Source: Solanum dulcamara (taxonomy: Eukaryota; Streptophyta; Magnoliopsida; Solanales; Solanaceae). Taken from it: 64,000 bases of DNA. Positions 26,201 to 36,502 of this stretch are shown here, piece after piece. The stretch is from the NCBI RefSeq assembly GCF_947179165.1, contig NC_077247.1, forward strand, positions 48,466,935-48,530,934, in the 5' to 3' direction. The notes beneath the pieces were generated by a model. The model saw only the letters and a program-made list of their open reading frames with translations, made no database searches and was not told the DNA's origin. Position 1 is the first letter of the stretch, and each line of letters begins with the position of its first letter. Position numbers and translations under genes: made by a program.

Positions 26201-29200
26201 AGTGTTTCTTGTGTTTATCTGAAGTCGAGGCCAGTTGATATGCAAAATGACTTGAATTCCATTATGAGGATGGCGTGCATTTTTACTTGGAAATATATCT
26301 GCAGATATAATCCTTCAAGATGATTTGTTTTTCTTCTGTAGTAAAAAAATTTTGAAGCTTGAGCTGTCAAGAGGAGTCTAAGATTTCTAGTTGACTGATC
26401 CACGAACAATTTGATTGTTTGTTCAGTTTGATATTGATAAACCATTAACTTTATAATGGAAAAATACCTGATCCTGGCCTTAATGTATAAGTGATCAGGA
26501 ACAAATATTAGTTTACGATTTTCCTTTACATGGTTCGGGCTTGTGAAGAGAAAGTGTGCAAAAGCTCCAGTAAGGAGGTGTGAGAGGTTGGTTGTGGTGG
26601 GTTTGAGGAGAGGTAGAGGTAGGCCGAAGAAGTGTTGGGGAGAGGTGATTAGACAAGACATGACGCAGCTTCAACTTACTGAGGACATGACCTTAGATAG
26701 GAGGTTATGGAGGACGATATTAGGGTAGAAGGTTAGTAGGTAGTTGAGCATTGTCTCTCGTTTCCAGGCGGGATAGGCTTGGTGATAGTTTGGTGCACTG
26801 TACCTGTTTCTCTGTTCATACCCGTAGTAGTAGCACTTTTTGCGTAGTTGCCTGTCTTATGATTTTGTTACTCGTTATTTATTGTGCTTCGGTTATCACA
26901 TTATTTGGTCATTGTTATAGCTCTTGTTTTCTGAAAGTTATGTTATGTTTTCCCTATTATTTGCTATGTCCTCTGTACTTCTGTATTTTTCTTTTAATTG
27001 CTTTGATGTGCTTTACTCGAGCCGAGGGTCTTTCGGAAGCAACCTTTCTACCTCCACGAGGTAGGAGTAAGTTCTATGTACACTCTAACCTCCCAAGACC
27101 CCTTATGGGACTACACTGGGTTTGTTGTTTGGTCTTACAGTACAAATCCTGCTTTCATCTGACAAATAATTTGGGCTGCTGTGTCTTCTCTGTAATTAGG
27201 TATTCCTTTTGGTTCATATCAGTGAGGTCAAACCGAAAGGTTGGCAGAAGACGAAGATAGGAAAGATGCAGAACATCTTTTCTGAATCTGATCACAAAGG
27301 ATTTCCTGGCGATGCACTTAATGTTTCAAGCGAAGAGAATTTCTCCAAATTCTCACCTGTTGGAGATAGAGGGGATGGTCAGTATGCCGATACGAATTCA
27401 AATGCGAATGAAATGTTGGTTGACCAAGAGAGCAGAGTTACTTCTCAGATTGGTGTAGATAACTTTAGTCATGAAGATCTGAACGGTTCCAGTTTAAACA
27501 GCTCCGACAGTAGTCACTCTGGAGCTCTTTGGGATGTCTTTCGGAGGCAGGATGTGCCGATGCTTATCGACTATCTAAGATGTCATTGGAAGAAACATGG
27601 AGATTTGGACCATCTAACGGATGATTCTGTAGGTTTACCAAATGCAATAACCTGTCTAAGTATTTCTCTCTATAAATATTGAGGTCATAATATTTGCTTT
27701 CGACATTATTGGTCTCAGGTGCCCAGTCCTCTCTACGGTGGAGTAGTATATCTGAATGAGCATCATAAGAGAAAGTTGAAAGAGTTATTTGGTAAGACTA
27801 ATAGTTTGTTGTTGTTACTAAAGTTGACAATGTGAGGATAAGATCTGTAATACAAATTCGTGATGTTTTCAAGTGCCTTCATCATGTGCTGACATTTTGG
27901 CCTTGCAGTATCTTTCCATTTAACTTTAAATTCTTAACCACTGTATGCTAATAACAAAATAAAATACTTAACCACCACTAAAATATCTTGTCATTTCTAT
28001 TTCTTTCAGTTGGTCCGGGAAAGAAACAGAAGGAAATTAATGGTCTAAATGGACATTGTTTCTATTTGCATCATATGCTTGCCTCAGAATTGATTCTGGC
28101 TATCTTAATGAAACTTTCCTTGAGTTCTTTTTTTTTCGTAGCAGATTCTTCTGCTTTTAGTTCTCAACTTCAGGATAATAAATAAGGCCCTAAAACTGGA
28201 CTCTGATATGCAAATGTTCTTTGAAATATTTAAGTGCCTGTCTGTCACTACCCCTAACATTTTTCTCCATCAGTCCTCTATTGTTTTTTTGGTGCTCTCT
28301 TCTATTTATATTGTCACAAATTTATTCCTTGTGATTGAAATTCTAATAATTCACAGGAATTGAGCCTTGGTCGTTTGAACAGCATTTAGGCGAAGCGATT
28401 TTCATTCCTGCTGGGTGTCCTTTCCAAGTGAGGAATCTTCAGGTTAGTAGACAAGATGAATTTTATGAGTGGCTTGTATACAAAATAGGTTCTCATCCTC
28501 CTCGCGTACTCATAAAAGGAAGACAATGCAACTGTTTCTCTTGAAAAGTGTTTTGGACACATAACAGTCAACTTTAGGATAGAAATTAAGCTTTGCTAAA
28601 CCATCCACCTAATCTTGCAGGTTAAAAACCTTAAACTAAAGTGCCTAGCTCACCTGCTGGAAAGGAAGGTTTCCTTTCTTTTTATCCTTTTCACTAGATG
28701 GAGGATATGTCCTCCCAAATAGAGATTTGGTATTCCTTCTAATAACTAGAGGGCTGCAAAATGTTCGTGTTTTTTCACTAGATATCTGAAATGTTATGAA
28801 GAAATCCCCTAATGCTCCCCTCTTTCGGAACCATTTCTCCAAGTGATGGTCAGGTTTATAAGTGGCCCAGGTGTTTGTAAAGGAAAGTTCCAAGCGATTT
28901 GCAGTCGAAGCTTTTGTTTAGATAACAGATATGTTAAGTTCCTCTTTGAAACCGCTCATTACTAGAGCCATTGAAGAAAATGTAAAAAAGAACCACCTTT
29001 GTTAGGTGCGAATTAGAAAAGTTCTGCTGATTGCCCTATCAAATTGGGTCTGATTGCTTTTTCTGTTTTATTGCAGTCCACTGTCCAATTGGGCCTTGAT
29101 TTTCTTTCTCCAGAAAGTTTATGTGAGGCTGTTAGAATGGCTGAAGAAATCCGTGGCCTTCCTAATACTCATGATGCGAAGCTACAAATGTTGGAGGTCA

Positions 29201-29894
29201 GTGTAATGATTCTTATTCTTTGCCCTGCCTCAGCTTCGTTGGATTGGCATTCTTCACTTTATTCAATCATTTAATACAGGTGGGAAAGATATCACTCTAT
29301 GCAGCAAGCTCGGCCATCAAAGAAGTTCAGAAGTTGGTTCTGGATCCTAAGTAAGCTGTTTTACGCGTTATTCTTTCTTTATGGCTTTTCTCTCTACTTC
29401 CTTGTAAGATAGGGATGTCTATGACGTTTCTTTTCTAGAGGTTCTAGGTTGAGGTAGAAAAATTATATTGCCTTATTTAATAAATCCTACTGATGAGCTA
29501 TGTGTCTGTCAAAGTTGGGGGTGATCTCGACTACTTATACCATTTAGAGGCTTCTAAAGGCCTTTTTGGTTAATTTCAACAGGAATGGACAGAAAAATTC
29601 CAATCGTTATAATCCTTTCCTGAGTTGTTTCTCCGATTGTTATAGGGATGGATCTGTTTGCTTTGCTGCTTCTATTTCTCTAGAAACAACAAAGTTATAA
29701 AACCTAATCTGAAGGTGGAAAGACGGGGGTTGTTTCACTCTCTTTCTGATGAGTTCATTTACTATAGCGTTTCCTTGTGTAATTGTGTGTGCAGAGTTGG
29801 TCCCGAGCTTGGATTTGAGGATCCCAATTTGACCGCATTGGTTTCAGAGAATTTGGAGAAGATGACGAAGAGACGTCAGGTACCTTGCACATAA
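23228..29894 (+). CDS. JMJ24: JMJ24-like WRC-RING-JmjC protein, probably not a demethylase
   Basis: Nuclear chromatin regulator of the plant KDM3/JMJ25 group. Exons: 23228-23761, 24097-24236, 24313-24412, 24507-24639, 24740-24794, 24930-25608, 25798-26127, 27200-27628, 27719-27791, 28357-28442, 29077-29196, 29280-29350, 29795-29894 (949 aa). Order: WRC zinc motif (about 19-50, C-x9-C-x10-C-x2-H), a Lys/Ser-rich region, RING-type cysteines (about 196-250), a second Cys/His cluster (about 320-350), JmjC domain (about 590-890). In active plant KDM3 proteins the iron is held by HxD and a distal His in CPHQ; here the first site reads HIN (H651, N653) and the second CPFQ (F847), so two of three ligands are lost. 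Arabidopsis JMJ24 is, from memory, a RING E3 ligase acting on CMT3 and is also catalytically atypical, so orthology is the best reading. The ATG at 23228 is the first in frame ahead of the WRC motif. Confidence 0.85.
26128..27199 (+). other. Intron 8 of the JMJ24-like gene, mostly a LINE remnant
   Basis: This 1072-bp intron splits the JmjC core immediately after HINMRDL. More than half of it is the RTE-type LINE fragment at 26527-27136. Joining exon 26127 to 27200 restores the JmjC frame ([16 protein letters not shown]), which supports both splice sites. Confidence 0.75.
26527..27136 (+). mobile_element. 5'-truncated RTE-type LINE, C-terminal coding end plus 3' tail
   Basis: The frame from about 26527 to the TAG at 26726-26728 contains [25 protein letters not shown] and LTEDMTLDR, the C-terminal signature of plant RTE-like LINE polyproteins (often annotated in databases as craniofacial development protein 2-like). 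About 400 bp of 3' untranslated sequence follow and end in the module GAGCCGAGGGTCTTTCGGAA ... CAAGACCCC ... CACTGGGTTTGTTGTTTG (26999-27136). The same module forms the short copies at 15358-15452 and 43190-43310. The target duplication is not clear. Confidence 0.8.
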
Positions 29895-30250
29895 ACCAGT
29901 TCACTGAGGTTTGTATCTAAGTATCTCTGAATTCTTATGTACAGAAGAAACAGCAAAACCCCTAGGGAATTTGCATTTGAGTACTTGGTTTTGTTCTGCT
30001 AAATGCTAGCATGCTCTCAGGGGATGTGCATTGTTACTGCTCACTTTTGTTCTCCCATATCATAGGTTGCACGTGGTTGTGTAGCCTGTCATATCTTTTG
30101 TCTTATGAAGAAATCAACAGCTGTGTACTTCCATAGTCTTGTAGTAAAAGATATCAATAGGTCTTATTGTAATTGTAATTTCATAGGAGGAATGAACGCT
30201 TATAGTCTACAGCAACATCAATTCAAAATGTTATTTTTTGATAGCTAATC
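29895..30250 (+). other. Probable 3' untranslated region of the JMJ24-like gene
   Basis: Moderately GC-balanced transcribed-looking sequence follows the stop codon. No further conserved coding is seen. A donor-like CAG/GTACCT at the last codons (29880) leaves room for an alternative last exon. Confidence 0.4.
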
Positions 30251-30802
30251 AAGGTAACAATCCCATATAGCCTTCATATGATTGATTATATAAAGCTTCT
30301 TTTCGTTGTTTATATGCTTTTGGGGTCAGTTTATGGTTTCGATTCCCAAGTTTTTTGTTCAGTCTTTTCTTTCATGGGAGAGCAAAAATATATAAAAAAT
30401 GTGCTCCAATAGTATACATGGTTGACAATAGTTTAGAAAGAATGGATGGAAGTAAGCTTGATAATGAAAGAAAAATATAAAAAATAAAGATGTGTTAAGA
30501 AGCAGTGAATGTCCATTCTAGATCCACTAATTAGCATAATGGATGTCATTTTTAGATCCACTAATTAGAAAGTTGACAACATTCTTTCACTTGTATTCTC
30601 TTCCTATTACTATATATATATATGGCCATTCTTGTAAATTGTAATGAAAAGAAAAGAAAATAGAACACAAAGAAAGCATAGAATATACATACACGGCAAT
30701 TCCTCTTTTCTCTCTTCCGTTCTTTCTTTCATACATTATCTTTCTGTCTAATTAATTGTTAAGTTAGTATGTTTTATAACAAGATGTAGTTAGTTTTTTT
30801 TT

Positions 30803-31963
30803 GGCTGAACCCATCGCTGGGCGGCCCTTAAAGTTGACATCAATTTTCACTTAGACACCTCAACTAGAGTTTGTTCATTTTAAACACCTCATGTGTGTAA
30901 TACACTCGTCGATGACGTGTCAAAGTGACGAACTAACCGAAGACACATGGCATATATATATATATATATATATAAAAAATAATTCTCTTTTTAGTAGAAA
31001 AAAGGTGGCCAATCAATTAATGACACATGACATTTAAAATCCAAATAATAATTAAAAAAAGAATAAGAAGAAATTAACCACTTCAAAAAAACTATTTTAG
31101 AAAAATTCCACCCCCACCCATCTTCTCCGATACTCCCACCTACCCCACCTAGTTGTCTTCTCCACTCCCATGCACCCCCACCAAATCGTCTTTTCCACTC
31201 CCACCCATTCCAACGTCAGCCCCTATCCTGTCTTCTCAAGAAACAATTTTAAAGAAAATTAATTATTTTGAGAAATTTATTTTATAAAAGAGCGTTTTTT
31301 TTTTTCTTTACTTCTAAAAATTTCAGTCATTAATTAACAATGGAAGGATAAACAATTCAGTTTTCGTATGTGCAAAGGATTCAAAATTTGTAAATAAGAA
31401 ATATGGTGGTTATTTCGGAATTTTCTTGAGAATGCTGGCAGGGGAAAGAAAAACATGGGACTTTTTCCGCGTGTGGCTCACGGCGAATTTTTGGTGGATG
31501 ATGAGTTTTCAATGATGATGAGGTCGGTTTTGGAGAAAGATTTGTGGATCTATAAGTTATTGAATCTAATAAAAAAATGATTATATAAAAATGACTTTAA
31601 AATGATTTGGAGAAATTTAAAAATCTTCGTTGATGTTTTTTAAATTATTTCGAGGATGAAGAAGGCAACAAACAAAAAAAAGTGTTTAAGCTTAAGGAAA
31701 TCTCATGGCATTTGAATTCACTTTATATTTGGCTCAAATCTATTTCACCATGGATGAAAAATAATAGCTAGAAAATGGAGAAGAAGAACAACAAGAAAAA
31801 AAAAATTAAAAAATATATATTTTTTAAAAACGTTCTTCGCGCTTAAAATGGATGCAGCACATGCAATGTGCCAAATCAGCACAAAGTATCAAAATGACAC
31901 ATCGAGGCTTTACTTGAGATGTCTAAAATGAATAAAGCCTAGTTACCACTGATGGGTTCCGGC
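30803..31963. mobile_element. Probable non-autonomous Mutator-like element
   Basis: The ends carry GAACCCATC in opposite orientation (left GGCTGAACCCATCGCTGG, right CACTGATGGGTTCCGGC). Sub-terminal blocks also mirror each other (TTCATTTTAAACACCTCA against TGAGATGTCTAAAATGAA, and the TGACACAT and GTGTCA motifs further in). A run of nine T on both sides (30794-30802 and 31964-31972) could be the 9-bp target duplication. The element contains a TA run near 30952-30973. No transposase. Confidence 0.6.
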
Positions 31964-32023
31964 TTTTTTTTTTGTTTCTATTTTTGGAGATTTACATGAA
32001 AAACATTGTCCAACTGAGAAACA

Positions 32024-32265
32024 TTATTGGTAGGAAACAGAAACAAGTTTGTTAATTTGGAACATCTGAAGTAATTCAACAAGTGCACACTTGGTTTCCA
32101 CATCATCTGTATGAGAAAGACAAAAGGCAATCAATTCCTTAGAGTAATTTCGATTGGAATGGATTTCTATGAGATGTATACATCTGTGTTTTCTGCCTTT
32201 CATTTCCTTGGTGCCTGTCATATTCTTGTACAAGATTTTCTAACGTCTGGTTAAGAGTGACTCTG
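32024..32265 (-). pseudogene. Isolated exon-like fragment, unknown family
   Basis: On the minus strand a good acceptor TTTATTTTCAG ends at about 32266. The sequence after it translates well in one frame (ending SHRNPFQSKLL before a stop) and then in another (the 69-residue open frame whose end includes HTDDVETKCALVELLQ). This shift between two protein-like frames suggests a gene remnant with a frameshift. I do not recognise the family, and chance is possible. Confidence 0.25.
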
Positions 32266-32576
32266 AAAATAAATCTTTCCTCTCCAAAAAAACACACACC
32301 AATTTAATGAAATTATGACGTTTCTCTAGCAAATCAATGAAGCAAATATTGACCAGCCAATATAAGTAATCACATATTAAGATTGCTTTGCTTTTCTTTT
32401 AATCAAAGAACATATACTGAGCAAACTTCCTAGTCCTGTCCAATGAAATAGTTTGTGATAAAAAGAATATATTACGAACACAATTTAAATTGCAATAACA
32501 CGAAATTGTTATAAATACATCATAATCATATTATGGGTTTTCATTAACAAACAACTTGCAAGTAAGGGAATGTTAA

Positions 32577-32640
32577 TAGTTCAATTGGTTGGCTACCTAA
32601 ATTTCCACATTCTTGACGAGGGTTTAATTCTCACTTTAAC
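32577..32640 (+). mobile_element. tRNA-related SINE head with A and B boxes
   Basis: TAGTTCAATTGG (32577-32588) fits the RNA polymerase III A-box consensus, and GGTTTAATTCT (32621-32631) fits a slightly decayed B box at normal spacing. Sequences like this start tRNA-derived SINEs in Solanaceae. The 3' end of the copy cannot be recognised, so only the head is marked. Confidence 0.45.
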
Positions 32641-33855
32641 ATACATCTTTTTGAAAAAGCTGACAATAGAAAATATTAATTTACCGTTGAATAACTATAA
32701 CAATTTCTTTGTAGTTACCTTACTTTTTGATTGTGATAGTAGTTCCTTTTATAAAATTATTAACTTTAGAGATATAGTAAATACGGATAAGAAAATAATA
32801 TAATTTTGTTGCCTATTGTATAACTATAAAAAGAGTTTTATGTTGTTGTGTGTAATAAGAAACAAAGAAAAGAAATGAGTCACGTGGTCCACTATGGTAC
32901 GAGAGTGGTATGTCGGTTGTTTTTTTTTGACAGTCAACTGTAGATTTATCTCTCAGTATTTTTTAAATTTTTTTTTTTTTGGAATTTACTCAATCATTCT
33001 AATATTATTTTACTGTCTAGTTTTGTTATTTAATGTTGGACCTTTTTTTTAATCAAAACATGACAAAAGAAGGAAAAAAATTGAGTGGCGGTGGACGAAA
33101 AAGGACAAGAACAGCACATGAATTACTCCTAGTTTATGTAAAAAAAAAAACATTAATCTTCTCATGCAAATATTGAAATTAATTCATTAATGCTCAATTT
33201 AGCTATATTATAAAGGAATAAAAGAAGACTTGTTAAGATTTGCTCTAATAACATGTACTAATTGACAGAGCCATCAATTCATGAAACAATGCCTAATTTA
33301 TATTCATAAAATATAGTTCTCAGAGGAAACTTTGTGGGGAAAAAAAAAGGATGCCACCTAGCATTTTGTGTGGAACTCCTGTAGTAACTGTCTTAGGTCT
33401 ACCATAATTTCTTTTTTTATCTCCAACCATCACAAAAAAAAATAAAAAATTATCTATCAGTGTGGCCTAACGATCAATAAAAAATTTACTAAGACAAAAT
33501 ATTTAATGATTTTTCTCATATGCTCAAATTTTGATGGTTAAAAATTATTTCGTGTATATATTAGTAAAAAACAATAAATATATGATGAATTATTTATTGT
33601 ATGCTTAAATTGAAGCAAACATCAATAGATAAAGAATAAAGAACATAATGGGTAAAGGGAACATACCACATTGTTCACAGTGAAAAGCAATTCATTAAAA
33701 ATGTGAATGTTCATACAAACATGATGATCAACTATCATGAAACCTCCAAACAAGCAGGCAAGAGCACATTAGCTCACCTCATACTTTGTTATAATTAATA
33801 ATTGCTACACCTCCAGAAAAAAGTCTTGCAATTTTATCAAAACTTAAAAATATTA

Positions 33856-34089
33856 CTTGCTCTGTCTCAATTTATATTATTTACTTTTTTTAGTTAGTTT
33901 CAAAAAAAATAACACATATTTTTTATATTTAATAGTAACAATTTAATTTTAAAATATCATTTTATCTTTAATAAAATAATTTATAGTCACACGAAAATTT
34001 ATGATTTATTTTAGACTATAAATTTTAAAATTATATTTTTTTTAAATTAATATCAAATTAAATTATATTATATAAATTGAGACGGGGAA
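33856..34089. mobile_element. Stowaway-type MITE
   Basis: A 234-bp AT-rich element between TA dinucleotides (33854-33855 and 34090-34091). The left end CTTGCTCTGTCTCAATTTAT mirrors the right end (complement TTCCCCGTCTCAATTTATAT). No coding capacity. Confidence 0.65.
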
Positions 34090-35339
34090 TATGATCCATC
34101 TTCGTGGTATTACAATCAAATGTTAAATCTCATATATAAGTCACGTGTTTGATGTAATTTGTGTGGTAGTGGACAACTAATTGTTAATTATTGTGTTTTA
34201 GAAATGCAGTGAGTCATAAGTTAGTTTTGTTACTTTTACTTCAAGTCTAAGAAGATCTCAATGCCTCCATACCTATTTTTACTTATTAGCAAGTTATAAT
34301 AATTGCACTAATTAACAATAATATATACTTACTTCATGACACCTCTCTTATTGGCTATAACATTATACATAGTAATCCCATAATTATTGTCCTAATCATG
34401 AGAAATATAGTCATGGTAAAAGACTATTTTTATAGACAGAGAACTAGTCAAACCACATCTTATTTTATTTTGAATATTTGTAATTACGATCACGTACTAT
34501 ATAAAAAAATAACTTTTCCTATAAAGTTGATAAACTGTCATGATTAGGATTTTGCTTATTATTTAATGTATAACCAGATATCAATTTTAATACCCATTTC
34601 ATTTTTTCTTTCCTTTTGAATCTTACTTCGAATTTCCAAATTTGATTAAAAACTGGAAGAAGAAAAAAACATAATTGATTATGAGTTTGTTGTATTGCCT
34701 GTGTCTAGATGATAGATATTTTTATTGATTGTTTATTTATAATTAAAGTTGACTTGAAAGCTCAAAACATATTTTGTTTTCCTGAAATAGACAGCTTAAC
34801 TGAACATCTAATAGACATTAGGTTTGCTTTCTTTTTCTTAATAAGATGAGGTCTTAAAGTGCTTTTTTTAATCTTTTATTTAAACTCTCTAACATATATT
34901 TCTTATTTGAATTATTGTCAATTTATTTATTGTCTATTATGGTAGGTAAAGGGTGAAAGTGGAAGTCTTAGTTCTCTAACTTAAATATTATTTTTTTCAC
35001 ACTATATATTATCAATCTTTTAAATATATATTCCATGTGCTCTTTTTTTTTCGTTATTCAATTATTTATATTTAGTGCATTTCTATGTTTTCTCAAATAT
35101 AAATATTTATTACACTAAAATGAATTTCCATGTTTTGACATTTTTCAAAACAATATTTTTAATATTAAAAAAATAGAAACGAAAAAGGGAAATGATAAAA
35201 ATAAAAGACAAACGGTCCTTGACCACCGGAGCTGTTATTTTGGTTAGTGGCTAGAATGTTTGGACAAGTCAATAACAACAACAATTTTAAATTTAAAATG
35301 AAAAAACAAAGATTCCAGCAATAATTAATATACCTATGA

Positions 35340-36060
35340 AGCTCCTAAGGTGTCATCCACGGATTAATAACTTTGATGGAGAATTATGAGATTTTATATT
35401 CAAATTTTAGTAAAGATTAAAATACTTGATAGTTTCTTTTATTTATTTTAATTTTGATGAAAAAATTATTTGATATTTAAAATTCTTAGGAGATGATAGA
35501 TATTTTGTGAAATTTATCTGCACGCAAGTTGGTGTGAACTAGAGATGTCAATGAAATGGTTCGGTTATTTTAAAAAAATTATATTATCTTATTTTTTTCC
35601 GGATATTTTCTAATGTATAACCAAAATTAGATTTTTAAAAACCATTCCAATCATATCGATTTTTCTTCGATATTGGCATGGTTCGATTTAATTTAACCTT
35701 GGTGCAGAGTTATTTAATATTTGTCTTTGATGGAAAATAATAGATATTCTGTAAAATTTGTCTGCGAGCAAATTGACACGAACACTATGATTATCATGAA
35801 AGGAAAATAAATAAATTGATATAGTATGAAGTTTTCAAGATTGTGACTTAAGTAGTTAATGAAGTAGGTTGAAAATTACGAGATATCATCTACGAATTTC
35901 AGCAGAAACCGAAAAACTTGATAATTTCTTCCATCTGTTTTAGCTTTGAAAGAGAGAAGTATTTGATTCTTGTTTCTGATATAAAGTAACATATATCCTA
36001 TGAAATTTGCCCACAGTAAATTAATTTGAACACCATGATTATTAAGAAAAATAATTATAA
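35340..36060. repeat. Degenerate direct repeats, about 245-bp spacing, upstream of KTN80
   Basis: A block of the form GATATTYTGTRAAATTTRTCTGC...AATTGACACGAACACYATGATTAT appears near 35498, 35751 and 35990, and a second block (GAGAT..CAAATTTYAG...ACTTGATARTTTCTTYYAT) near 35388 and 35880. The copies are diverged. The block resembles a widespread Solanaceae interspersed repeat known to me only from memory. Confidence 0.45.
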
Positions 36061-36230
36061 TTGATATACCAGAAAATATTCATGTTAAAAAAAGAAGAAT
36101 AAACAAATCTTAGTGTGAAATTCTTTGAATCTTTCCTTTATGCTTTCAAGGAAAAAAAGAATTAAAAAGAAAAAAGTGGTACCACATAAGTTATAGAAAT
36201 TATACATATTTTTTTTGGCAATTCTTTTTT

Positions 36231-36502
36231 CAGGTCTTCTTTGTTCTCTCTTCAAATCCCTCTGAATTTTCACAATTTCCATTTCCATCTCCCCTTCCCC
36301 TTTCCCTTTTTAGCTTTTTCACTTTTCTTCGACAAATTGATTCCTAACTTTCTCTGTGGATTTTGCACTCACTCTTCCTTCCTATCTGTCATCCACAATC
36401 GGAAGTTTTCTTTTTGCTGTTGACGACGGACGGTGTCTTTTGTCGGTGCTCTAATCTTATGCTTTGTTGTTTACCGGCGAGTTTTCCGATTTGCCGTACA
36501 GA
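36231..36502 (+). promoter_or_regulatory. Pyrimidine-rich leader of KTN80
   Basis: A C/T-rich stretch (CTTCTTTGTTCTCTCTTC and similar runs) leads up to the ATG at 36503, typical of plant leaders and core promoters. No TATA box is unambiguous. Confidence 0.35.

Larger units (their letters stand above)
30251..36230. other. Intergenic DNA between the JMJ24-like and KTN80 genes
   Basis: About 6 kb of AT-rich sequence with no complete gene. It holds the Mutator-like element at 30803-31963, an exon-like fragment on the minus strand at 32024-32265, a tRNA-like SINE head near 32577, a Stowaway MITE at 33856-34089 and degenerate 245-bp repeats at 35340-36060. The remainder shows nothing I can name. 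Confidence 0.6.

Noticed and set aside
25102..26238. A separate 378-residue gene
   Set aside because: It is exons 7 and 8 of the JMJ24-like gene plus the unspliced intron between them; the frame is continuous with the upstream zinc-cluster coding.
26751..27260. A 169-residue open frame that could be read as a membrane protein
   Set aside because: It crosses the LINE tail and the splice acceptor at 27199 inside JMJ24 intron 8; its hydrophobic look comes from T-rich LINE sequence.
32570..32803. A 77-residue open frame
   Set aside because: It overlaps the SINE-like head with polymerase III boxes and has low-complexity content.
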